A DNA stretch of 64,000 nt from Xylanimicrobium pachnodae JCM 13526 = NBRC 107786 (lineage in GTDB: Bacteria > Actinomycetota > Actinomycetes > Actinomycetales > Cellulomonadaceae), in assembly GCA_001592145.1 (NCBI GenBank), contig BCWJ01000018.1, positions 1 through 64,000 on the forward strand, in the 5' to 3' direction. The position numbers and the translations under genes were made by a program. Shown in pieces: positions 53,259 through 60,430 of the stretch; position 1 is the first letter of the stretch, and every line of letters begins with the position of its first letter. The notes beneath the pieces are model-generated. The model did no database searches. It was not told the DNA's origin and saw only the letters and a list, made by a program, of their open reading frames with translations.

Positions 53259-53294
53259 CATTGCTGGGAGCAATGAACATTGCTCACGGCAATG
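53259..53294. repeat. Palindromic element, copy 2
   Basis: The 36-bp core reads CATTGC, TGGG, AGCAAT, GAAC, ATTGCT, CACG, GCAATG. The inner AGCAAT/ATTGCT pair and the outer CATTGC/GCAATG pair are both inverted. It has the same spacing as copies at 22004 and 63204, and lies between the GH127 and lacI genes. Confidence 0.9.
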
Positions 53295-53386
53295 TCCCGA
53301 GAACGCCACCTGGGTGGTGAGCCCCCGTGCGCACGCGAGCGGGAGCAGGTGCGGCCAGGTGCGAGGAGAGTGCGATCGCGCTGCTC

Positions 53387-53398
53387 TACATCGTTGTA
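53387..53398. promoter_or_regulatory. LacI operator (type 2) upstream of its own gene
   Basis: TACATCGTTGTA has ten of twelve symmetric positions and matches the core of CTACAACGTTGTAG. It lies 76 bases before the lacI start, consistent with autoregulation. Confidence 0.7.
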
Positions 53399-53474
53399 TG
53401 CTTCGGGCCATGTCGTCAGGTGTGCTGAAGCGCGGTCGCAGCGGTCTCGCAGCGGACGTGGCGGAGGGAACCCG

Positions 53475-54497
53475 ATGAGCGAGACCCGCGTGACGATGCG
53501 TGATGTCGCGGCCCGTGCCCAGGTCTCGCTGAAGACCGTCTCGAACGTCGTCAACAACTACCCGTACATCAAGGCGTCCACGCGCTCTCGCGTCGAGGAA
53601 GCGATCGCGGAACTGGGCTTCACGGTCAACGTCAGCGCCCGGAACCTGCGCCGTGGTCGCAGCGGCATGATCGGCCTGGCGGTGCCGGAGCTGTCCCTGC
53701 CCTACTTCGCCGAGCTCGCGGACTCCGTGATCCGCGCGGCCGAGGCGCGGGGCCTGACCGTGCTCATCGAGCAGACGGGCGCCGTGCGTGAGCGGGAGCT
53801 GGCGGTGCTCGGCGGGGAGCGGCGCAGCTTCACCGACGGCCTGATCTACTCGCCGCTCGCGCTGGGCCCCGACGACGTCGGCGAGCTCTCGGTGGTCGAC
53901 TACCCGCTGGTGCTGCTCGGCGAGCGGATCTTCGGCGGGCCGGCCGATCACGTGACGATGAGCAACGTGGAGGCGGCGTACGCGGCCACCATGCACCTGG
54001 TCGAGCGGGGTCGACGGCGCATCGCCGTCATCGGCGCGCACGAGGGGGAGGCTGTCGGTTCGGCGGCGCTGCGCATGCAGGGGTACCGCCGGGCGCTCGA
54101 TCACGCCGGGATCCCGTTCGATCCCGCGCTGGTGGCGGAGGCCGGGCTGTGGCACCGCTCCACGGGCGCGGAGGCGATGGCGCGGCTGCTCGACGACCGC
54201 GTCGAGATCGACGCCGTGTTCGGGCTCAACGACGCCCTTGCGCTCGGTGCCCTGCACGTGCTGCACGACCGGCGCGTGTCGGTGCCGGGACAGATCGCGG
54301 TGATCGGGTTCGACGACATCGACGAGACGGCATACTCCTCGCCCACGCTCTCGACGGTTCACCCGGGCCGCGAGGAGATCGCGCGCACCGCCGTCGACCT
54401 GCTGCTCCAGCGCATCGAGGGTCCCGGAAAGGACCAGCCGTTCCGCGAGGTGATCGCCGACTTCTCGATCGTCGAACGGCAGTCGACGGCAGGCTGA
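53475..54497 (+). CDS. LacI-family regulator of the arabino-oligosaccharide regulon
   Basis: Repressor of 340 residues. The N-terminal HTH is VTMRDVAARAQVSLKTVSNVVNNYPYIKASTRSRV, distinct from the araB-linked LacI in its recognition helix (SLKTVSN against SHQTVSR). The hinge is VSARNLRRGRSGMIGL, and the effector domain ends with VSVPGQIAVIGFDDIDETAYSSPTLSTV. The ATG at 53475 follows GCGGAGGG. Palindromes of one type occur before this gene, before both CUT1 operons and before the second GH51-GH43 pair, which suggests one regulon. It is convergent with the DUF624 gene. Confidence 0.9.
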   Translation: MSETRVTMRDVAARAQVSLKTVSNVVNNYPYIKASTRSRVEEAIAELGFTVNVSARNLRRGRSGMIGLAVPELSLPYFAELADSVIRAAEARGLTVLIEQTGAVRERELAVLGGERRSFTDGLIYSPLALGPDDVGELSVVDYPLVLLGERIFGGPADHVTMSNVEAAYAATMHLVERGRRRIAVIGAHEGEAVGSAALRMQGYRRALDHAGIPFDPALVAEAGLWHRSTGAEAMARLLDDRVEIDAVFGLNDALALGALHVLHDRRVSVPGQIAVIGFDDIDETAYSSPTLSTVHPGREEIARTAVDLLLQRIEGPGKDQPFREVIADFSIVERQSTAG

Positions 54498-54536
54498 GCC
54501 GCGTCGGTCGGCAGTGACTCGGTCGGCAGTGGAGCG

Positions 54537-55196
54537 TCAGCGCGCGTCGATCCGGTCGAGCTGGAGGTCGGCGATCCAGCCGGTGGCCAGGAGCGGCAGG
54601 CTCAGCCCCACGAGCGCCCCCAGCACCGGGACGAACCAGAACAGCGTCGCGAGCACGCCGAGCGTGACCAGCAGGGCCAGCGACGTCGGGAGCGTGGACG
54701 CGGGGACGAGCAGCAGGAACCGCCACACGCGCACCGGCCCGTCGTCGTACCGGCGCAGCACGGGGGCCAGGTAGGCGGCCGCGAGCACGGTGCACAGCCC
54801 GACGACGACGAGCCCTGCGGTGAGGGCGGCGCGCACCGGGCCGTTGACCACGCGGACCACGGCGAGGTCCAGGACGAGCAGCACGGCCACCACGGTGAGC
54901 GGGGCGCCCACCAGGTTGGCGCGCCGGAAGCCGGTGCGCCACGCCCGCCAGAAGTCGCGGCCCACCGCCGTGGGGGCGGTGCCCGCAGGCAGGCGTGCCA
55001 GGAGGCGGCCGGCGGCGTCGATCGAGGGGTGCCAGCCCAGGACGACGCCGCCTGCGAGGGTGCCGACCACGATGAGCACCTGCGCGAGCACCAGGTGCTC
55101 GGCCCAGCGCAGCACGCCCATGATGCGCGCGGACCAGCCCAGGCCGACGCCGTCGGTGTCCGCCTCGGGGCGGCGCGCGGTACGGGCGCGGGCCAT
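54537..55196 (-). CDS. DUF624 (YesL-like) membrane protein
   Basis: Membrane protein of 219 residues with four or five transmembrane segments. It matches the DUF624 pattern: GWSARIMGVLRWAEHLVLAQVLIVVGTLAGGVVLGWHPSIDAAGRLLARL, then DFWRAWRTGFRRAN. Members of this family often sit beside CUT1 sugar importers and glycosidases, and their role is unknown. The ATG at 55196 forms TGAGATG with the GH43 stop; an upstream ATG at 55217 is also possible. It ends the operon of binding protein, two permeases and GH43. Confidence 0.82.
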   Translation of the reverse strand: MARARTARRPEADTDGVGLGWSARIMGVLRWAEHLVLAQVLIVVGTLAGGVVLGWHPSIDAAGRLLARLPAGTAPTAVGRDFWRAWRTGFRRANLVGAPLTVVAVLLVLDLAVVRVVNGPVRAALTAGLVVVGLCTVLAAAYLAPVLRRYDDGPVRVWRFLLLVPASTLPTSLALLVTLGVLATLFWFVPVLGALVGLSLPLLATGWIADLQLDRIDAR

Positions 55197-55197
55197 C

Positions 55198-56664
55198 TCA
55201 GCGCCCTGCCGGCTCATGAAGCTCGTGGGGCTCGTGGCGTGACCCGGAGACGGTGCGGCCGCGGTCGTCGACGGCGCAGAACGTCCAGGTGGGCCGCCCC
55301 TGCTCGGCGTCCCATGCGGGCATCACGACGGCCTGCGCGCGAGCGCCCGACGGCCAGGTCCAGGAGAACCGTCCCTGACCGTGCGTGGCGACGTCGGTCA
55401 CGTCGAGGGCCTGCGGACGGGTCGGCTGGACCTCACGCGGCGCGGCCGAGAGCTCCACGACGTCCCACGTCCCGGCGAGCACGCCCGCGTCGACGGGCCA
55501 CCCGGCGCGGGGCGTGCGCTCGTGCGCGGTGCCCGCCCAGGGGCGCAGGCCCACCACCGGCCACCCGTCGGCGGTCCACGCGAGCAGGCGCGTCTGCACC
55601 CGGTGGCGGGTGGGGGCCTCGGCGTCCCGGACGTGGTGGACCAGAAACTGCCGGGTGCCGTCGGGCAGCTCCTCGGTCAGCACGGACGCGTGCCCGGGGG
55701 CGCGCAGCCCCGGCCCGCCGGGCAGGCGGTGGCCCGTGAGCACCGCGGTGCCCGCTGGTCCGGGGATGCCCGTTGCGGGGATGCCCTGTGCGTCGCCGGC
55801 GTCGTCGTCGCGCAGGTCGCGGCCGGTGCGGTCCCGGTACGGGCCCGTGACCTGGTCCGCGACCCCGGCGCGCAGGTGGTACGAGTCGAACAGGGAGTCC
55901 CAGGAGGCGATGAGCGCCCACCCGCCCTGGGGGCGGGAGAGCACGAACGCCCCCTCGATGGCGCCCTCGACGGCGGCGGGTCGCCGCGCGACGAGCGTGC
56001 CGGGTCCGGGGTGCGGGTCCCCGGGCTCCCGGCCGAGCGCGAGCCCGGTGGCGGGGTCCAGCGCGAGCACGTGCAGACCTCCGAAGAACGACCCGTAGAC
56101 GAGCCAGTGCCGGGCGGGCTCGTCACCCGTGCCCTCGTTGCTCGGCTCGATGACGACGTTCGCGTCGATCGCGTTGGGGGCCCCGGACCCGTGGGGTGAC
56201 AGGCCGGGCGTGACGCCGTCGTGCGTGCTGGTGACCACCAGTCCGTGGTCCGTCCACGGCCCGCTCGGGTGGGGTGCGATGGCCAGGCCGATGGCGGAGG
56301 TGCGCGACCCGAAGGTGGAGGCCGACCAGTACATGCGCCACTGCGGTGGGCCGGACGGCCCGGGTACGCGGACCACCTCGGGCGCCCACAGCCCGCCGGC
56401 CCCGGTGTGGGCGTGGGCCGCCTCCGGCACGCCGGGCAACGCCCAGCCGTGGAACGTCCAGTCGACCAGGTCGGTGGATCGCCGCACCTGCACCCCGCCG
56501 CGCACGGGGCCGTCGGCCCAGGCGTCGGTGGAGAACAGCCAGTACGTGCCGTCGTCGTCGCGGACCACCGTGGGGTCGTGGGCGTGGTCGGCACCCCAGG
56601 CGGCCGTGTCAGGGGGTGTGCCAGTGAGCGTGCCGGGCGTGCCCCCGGCCAGGACCTCCGTCAT
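55198..56664 (-). CDS. GH43 family arabinosidase/arabinanase, cytoplasmic
   Basis: Five-bladed beta-propeller hydrolase of 488 residues. The general base Asp30 is in HAHDPTVV, the pKa-modulating Asp in NAIDANVV and the acid Glu in GAIEGAFV. A C-terminal beta-rich domain (about residues 370-485) is fused after the propeller. No signal peptide is present, so it acts inside on imported oligosaccharides. The start ATG at 56664 is four bases after the upstream permease stop and is thus coupled. Exact specificity, arabinan or arabinoxylan oligosaccharides, cannot be settled. The gene precedes DUF624 with the stop and start nearly touching. Confidence 0.85.
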   Translation of the reverse strand: MTEVLAGGTPGTLTGTPPDTAAWGADHAHDPTVVRDDDGTYWLFSTDAWADGPVRGGVQVRRSTDLVDWTFHGWALPGVPEAAHAHTGAGGLWAPEVVRVPGPSGPPQWRMYWSASTFGSRTSAIGLAIAPHPSGPWTDHGLVVTSTHDGVTPGLSPHGSGAPNAIDANVVIEPSNEGTGDEPARHWLVYGSFFGGLHVLALDPATGLALGREPGDPHPGPGTLVARRPAAVEGAIEGAFVLSRPQGGWALIASWDSLFDSYHLRAGVADQVTGPYRDRTGRDLRDDDAGDAQGIPATGIPGPAGTAVLTGHRLPGGPGLRAPGHASVLTEELPDGTRQFLVHHVRDAEAPTRHRVQTRLLAWTADGWPVVGLRPWAGTAHERTPRAGWPVDAGVLAGTWDVVELSAAPREVQPTRPQALDVTDVATHGQGRFSWTWPSGARAQAVVMPAWDAEQGRPTWTFCAVDDRGRTVSGSRHEPHELHEPAGR

Positions 56665-56668
56665 CGCC

Positions 56669-57568
56669 TCAGGCCTTGGTGCCGGTGAGTGCGACCGACG
56701 CGATGATCTGGCGCTGGAACACGATGAACACGATGAGGATCGGCAGCAGCGCCACGAACGACGCACCCATGATCAGGGGGTAGTCGCGCTGCGTGGCGTA
56801 CTGGACGTTCAGGTTGGCGATGACCACCTGGAGCGTCTGCTTCTCCGGCGAGTTCAGGTAGAGGATCGGCGCGAGGTAGTCGTTCCACACGCCCATGAAC
56901 CAGAGGATGAACTGGGCCGCGATGGCCGGGCGGATGAGCGGCATGATCAGCACCGTGAAGATGCGGAAGTAGGACGCGCCGTCGATCTTCGCGGCCTCGA
57001 TGAGCGAGTCGGGAACGGTCTCCAGGTACTGCCGGATGAAGAAGATCATGATGATGTTGCCGAACAGCAACGGCACGATCAGCGGCAGCAGGGTGTCCAC
57101 CCAGTGCAAGCGGGAGAACATCACGAACTGCGGGATCATCACGGTCGGGTACGGGATCATGAGCCCGGACAGCAGGCCCAGGAAGATCGCGTTCTTGAAC
57201 GGCAGCCGCAGCTTGGCCAGGGCGAACGCGGCGAGCGCCGAGGTGAAGGATCCGATCACGGTCACGGTGGTGGCCACGATGAAGCTGTTCTTGAAGCCCG
57301 AGAGGATGGGCGCGTCGGACCACATGCGTACGAACGTGTCCCATTGCGGGACCTCGGGCCACAGGATGGGCGGCAGGGCGAAGACCTCGGCCTTCGTCTT
57401 GATCGCCGTCGTGAACATCCACAGCAGCGGTGCGGCCATCACGACGGCGAAGATCGCGAGGACGACGAACAGCACGGTGTTGACGGTGCGGCTCTCGGTG
57501 CGCACGTGGTGGTGCACCTGCCGGGTGCTCCGCGCTGCGGGACGGGTGAGGGTGGGAATCGCAGTCAT
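56669..57568 (-). CDS. CUT1 sugar permease (MalG-like), second system
   Basis: Permease of 299 residues with six transmembrane segments. The EAA loop is SLIEAAKIDGASYFRIFTVLIMPLIRP. The C-terminus IVFIVFQRQIIASVALTGTKA is typical for MalG-type proteins. The start follows GAGGCCCCGACC. It is the third gene of the operon, ten bases after the MalF-like gene, and directly precedes GH43. Confidence 0.93.
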   Translation of the reverse strand: MTAIPTLTRPAARSTRQVHHHVRTESRTVNTVLFVVLAIFAVVMAAPLLWMFTTAIKTKAEVFALPPILWPEVPQWDTFVRMWSDAPILSGFKNSFIVATTVTVIGSFTSALAAFALAKLRLPFKNAIFLGLLSGLMIPYPTVMIPQFVMFSRLHWVDTLLPLIVPLLFGNIIMIFFIRQYLETVPDSLIEAAKIDGASYFRIFTVLIMPLIRPAIAAQFILWFMGVWNDYLAPILYLNSPEKQTLQVVIANLNVQYATQRDYPLIMGASFVALLPILIVFIVFQRQIIASVALTGTKA

Positions 57569-57578
57569 GGTCGGGGCC

Positions 57579-58547
57579 TCACTCGATGCTGAAGCTGTTG
57601 CGCCGGTTGAGGCGGAACTGGATGACGGTGATCACGAACACGATGAGGCCCAGCGCGATCGCCATGGCCGTCGCGTAGCCCATCTGCTGGTACTTGAAGG
57701 CCTTGCGCCAGATGTACCAGACGACGGATGCGGAGCTGAACTCGGGCCCGCCCGTCGGGGTCATGATGTTGATCTCGGTGAAGATCTGCGCGCCGGCGAT
57801 GATGTTGGTCACCACCAGGAAGAACGTCACCGGGCGGACCATGGGCAGCGTGATCGAGCGGAACTTCTGGAATGCGCCGGCGCCGTCGAGCGATGCGGCC
57901 TCGTAGAGGGACGTGGGCACCGACTGGATCGCGGCCAGGTACAGGAGCATCGAGTACCCGAGACCCTTCCACACGGCCATGATGATGATCGCGGGCTTGA
58001 CGGTGGCGGTGTTCTGCAGCCAGTCGGGGCCCTCGATGCCGAACCAGGCGAGCACCTGGTTCACGAGCCCGAAGTCGCCGTTGTACGCGAACTGCCACAC
58101 GATGGCGATCGCGGCGAGCGACGAGACCACCGGGATGTAGTAGATCGTGCGGAACGCGGTGCGGCCGGGGATCTTCCGGTTGAGCGCGATGGCGAGCAGG
58201 AGCGAGAGCACCAGCCCGATCGGGATGCCGATCATGTAGAAGAACGTGTTCCACAGGCTCTTGAGGAAGTACTCGTCCTGGAACAGCGAGACGTAGTTCT
58301 TCAGGCCCACGAACCGCATCGGGCCCAGGCCGTTCCAGCTGGTCAGGGACGCATAGGCGGCGAACAGGATCGGGTACAGCGTGAAGGCCAGGAACCCGAT
58401 GACGGGCGGGGCCACGAACGCCAGCGCCCAGCGGTGCTCGACGCGGTGGAGCCGGTTGCGATCACGCTTGCTGCGCGTCGTCGGCGGGGTGTCCGCACGG
58501 GGTTCGGCCGGCACGGCGATGGCCTCGGGGGCCGGGCTTCGCGACAT
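57579..58547 (-). CDS. CUT1 sugar permease (MalF-like), second system
   Basis: Permease of 322 residues. A basic N-terminus is followed by six transmembrane segments and the EAA loop SLYEAASLDGAGAFQKFRSITLPMVRP. AFVAPPVIGFLAFTLYPILFAAYASLTSWNGLGPMRFVGLKNY is the usual N-terminal pattern. The ATG follows GAGAGGACGTCGCG. It comes after a 13-bp-stem hairpin that separates it from the binding-protein gene. Confidence 0.93.
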   Translation of the reverse strand: MSRSPAPEAIAVPAEPRADTPPTTRSKRDRNRLHRVEHRWALAFVAPPVIGFLAFTLYPILFAAYASLTSWNGLGPMRFVGLKNYVSLFQDEYFLKSLWNTFFYMIGIPIGLVLSLLLAIALNRKIPGRTAFRTIYYIPVVSSLAAIAIVWQFAYNGDFGLVNQVLAWFGIEGPDWLQNTATVKPAIIIMAVWKGLGYSMLLYLAAIQSVPTSLYEAASLDGAGAFQKFRSITLPMVRPVTFFLVVTNIIAGAQIFTEINIMTPTGGPEFSSASVVWYIWRKAFKYQQMGYATAMAIALGLIVFVITVIQFRLNRRNSFSIE

Positions 58548-58587
58548 CGCGACGTCCTCTCGTTCTCATGACTGGCAGAGGCGGTGC

Positions 58588-58617
58588 GTGGTGGCCCGGG
58601 CGCACCCGGGCCACCAC
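58588..58617. terminator. Hairpin between binding protein and permease genes
   Basis: Arms GTGGTGGCCCGGG (58588-58600) and its inverted copy (58605-58617) with loop CGCA. It starts just after the binding-protein stop on the minus strand and could act as a partial terminator or mRNA-stabilising end, giving more binding protein than permease. Confidence 0.7.
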
Positions 58618-58626
58618 GGGTCACGC

Positions 58627-59979
58627 TCAGCCGGCGCTGGCCGCCTGCTTGGCGTTCTCGATGGACTCGTCGAGCAGCGCCTGCATCTTGGGCTGCTCCG
58701 CGGCCAGGTAGTCGGCGGCGGTCTGCTTGCCGTCGAGCACGGGCTGGATGTTGGTCCACAGCTCGTCGTACCACTCGGCGCCGTAGGTGAACGCGGCCGG
58801 CATGGCGCGGCCGTAGTCCTGCACGATGTCGAGGAACTCCTGGCGGTTGGCCGGCTCGGCGTCCGCCTCTCCGGCCCAGTCCTGCGCGACGTCGATGAGG
58901 TTCGGGATCTGGATGTTCGCGTCCACCAGCGTCTGCATGGCGTCAGGGTCGGCCGAGAGGTAGGTCGCGAGCTTGACGGCGTCGTCGGGGTACTTGGTCG
59001 TGTTGGACACGCCGATGCCGAGGGAGCCCACCCAGGTGGCCGGGCCGGCGTCGCCGACGGTCGGCCAGGGGATCAGGTCGTAGTCGAAGTCCAGGTCGTT
59101 GTACGTGGAGACGTCCCACGGGCCCACCGGGAAGAACGCGATCTGGCCGGCCATCCAGCGCTGGTAGGTGTCGAGCGTCGCGGCGTCGGCGGCCGACGGC
59201 GTGACGGCGTCGACGTTCGTGAGGTCGGCGAACTTCTGGAGGGCCTCCGCGAACTCGGGGGTGTCGACCGTGACCTTGGTGTGGTCCTCGTTGGTCCAGT
59301 CGCCGCCGTTGCTCCACACCATCGACTGCAGGTTCCACGTGACGTTGAGGCCCGTGCCCCACTGGTCGATGGTGCCGTCACCGTCGGTGTCCGTGGTGAG
59401 CTGCTTGCAGATGTCGACGAACTCGTCCCAGGTCAGGGGCGTGTCCTTGTCGGGCAGCGGGATCCCCGCGGCCTCCAGCATCGTCTTGTTGTACCCGAAG
59501 GAGAACGGCCCGACGTCCTTGGGCAGGCCGTAGAGCCGGCCGTCGGAGGTGCCCTGGACGGTGCCGTCGTAGCGGTAGGAGTCGACGCCGTAGGGCCAGA
59601 TGTTGTCGAGGTCGACGCCGGAGTCGGCCACGGCGTCGGTGATGTCCATGAGGACGCCCGAGGCGACGTACGACTGCAGGCTGGCCTGCTCGATGTAGAA
59701 GACGTCGGGCACGTTGTTGCCGGCGACGGCCGCCTGGAGCTTGGTCGCGTACTGGTCGGCGTCGGTGACGATCATCTTGACCTTGACGCCGGTGTCGGCC
59801 GTGTACTTGTCGATGGCCGCCTGGTACGCCGTCTTCTCGTCCGCGCCGCCACGGAACATGAAGGTGATCTCCTTCGTGCCCCCGGCATCGCTTGCGTCGC
59901 TGCTGGACGAACACGCTGTCAGTGCGGTCGCGCTCACCAGCGCGACGATCGCCGTGGCGGCGATCTTCTTCCTGTTCAT
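58627..59979 (-). CDS. CUT1 sugar-binding lipoprotein, second system
   Basis: Solute-binding lipoprotein of 450 residues, lipobox LTAC (Cys23). The fold is that of carbohydrate-binding protein family 1: GTKEITFMFRGGADEKTAYQAAIDKYTADTGVKVKMIVTDADQYATKLQAAVAGNNVPDVFYIEQAS. It is the first gene of a five-gene operon with two permeases, GH43 and DUF624. The promoter region carries two type-2 LacI sites (60144-60170). Arabino-oligosaccharides are the inferred cargo. The ribosome binding site is modest (AAAGGCAGG). Confidence 0.92.
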   Translation of the reverse strand: MNRKKIAATAIVALVSATALTACSSSSDASDAGGTKEITFMFRGGADEKTAYQAAIDKYTADTGVKVKMIVTDADQYATKLQAAVAGNNVPDVFYIEQASLQSYVASGVLMDITDAVADSGVDLDNIWPYGVDSYRYDGTVQGTSDGRLYGLPKDVGPFSFGYNKTMLEAAGIPLPDKDTPLTWDEFVDICKQLTTDTDGDGTIDQWGTGLNVTWNLQSMVWSNGGDWTNEDHTKVTVDTPEFAEALQKFADLTNVDAVTPSAADAATLDTYQRWMAGQIAFFPVGPWDVSTYNDLDFDYDLIPWPTVGDAGPATWVGSLGIGVSNTTKYPDDAVKLATYLSADPDAMQTLVDANIQIPNLIDVAQDWAGEADAEPANRQEFLDIVQDYGRAMPAAFTYGAEWYDELWTNIQPVLDGKQTAADYLAAEQPKMQALLDESIENAKQAASAG

Positions 59980-60143
59980 GGGAGCCTGCCTTTCCGGTGG
60001 TCGGTCCGGAACGGTCGTGGACGGAGCGCGGCCCAGCTCGGCGTCTGCCGGGCCAGGGGATCTGACGGTTCGGTGCTGCCGTGCCTCCGGGCCGTCGTCC
60101 CGCTGGTCGTCATTGACCTTCCGATGATGTCGATGGAGTGAAT

Positions 60144-60170
60144 CTACAACGTTGATCTACAACGTTGCAC
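60144..60170. promoter_or_regulatory. Two tandem LacI half-conserved operators (type 2)
   Basis: CTACAACGTTGATC and CTACAACGTTGCAC lie 13 bases apart (60144-60157 and 60157-60170). Each keeps the left half and centre of CTACAACGTTGTAG and loses part of the right half. They are 165-191 bases upstream of the binding-protein start. Confidence 0.75.
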
Positions 60171-60321
60171 AACATGGCACGGCGGGTCGCGATCGGTCAA
60201 GCAACGATCTGGTCACGATGCGGGCGACGCCGCGACCCAGCCGACCGTGCGCCCCGCGGACCTCTTGCTTTACCGCGTGCCGGTGACGTTGACGAACGGC
60301 GCGATGTGCTGCAAGGTACCT

Positions 60322-60335
60322 CTACAACGATGTAG
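60322..60335. promoter_or_regulatory. LacI operator (type 2) upstream of the GH51-GH43 pair
   Basis: CTACAACGATGTAG differs from the perfect palindrome at 50556 by one base. It lies 95 bases before the GH51 start. Confidence 0.82.
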
Positions 60336-60430
60336 ATCCCGCCCGGAGTGGCACTGACGGAACGGTCCGCCAGCGGCCACGTTCCCGGGATCCGGCGCGC
60401 ACCCAGGCACCACCGACAGGAGCACCCAGC

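Larger units (their letters stand above)
59980..60430. promoter_or_regulatory. Divergent control region of the second CUT1 operon and GH51-GH43 pair
   Basis: This 451-base gap holds two tandem type-2 LacI sites (60144-60170) for the leftward operon and one (60322-60335) for the rightward one. A possible rightward promoter is TTGACG at 60289-60294 and CAAGGT at 60312-60317, with the operator just downstream. No gene was found in it. Confidence 0.7.

Noticed and set aside
53280-53474. N-terminal extension of the second LacI protein
   Set aside because: The frame is open upstream, but it crosses the palindromic element and the operator, lacks family similarity, and a good ribosome binding site precedes ATG 53475.
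51285-54362. Long antisense open frame over GH127 and lacI
   Set aside because: It is composed of His/Val/Arg-rich shadow translation with no conserved domain, and crosses a promoter region and a repeat.
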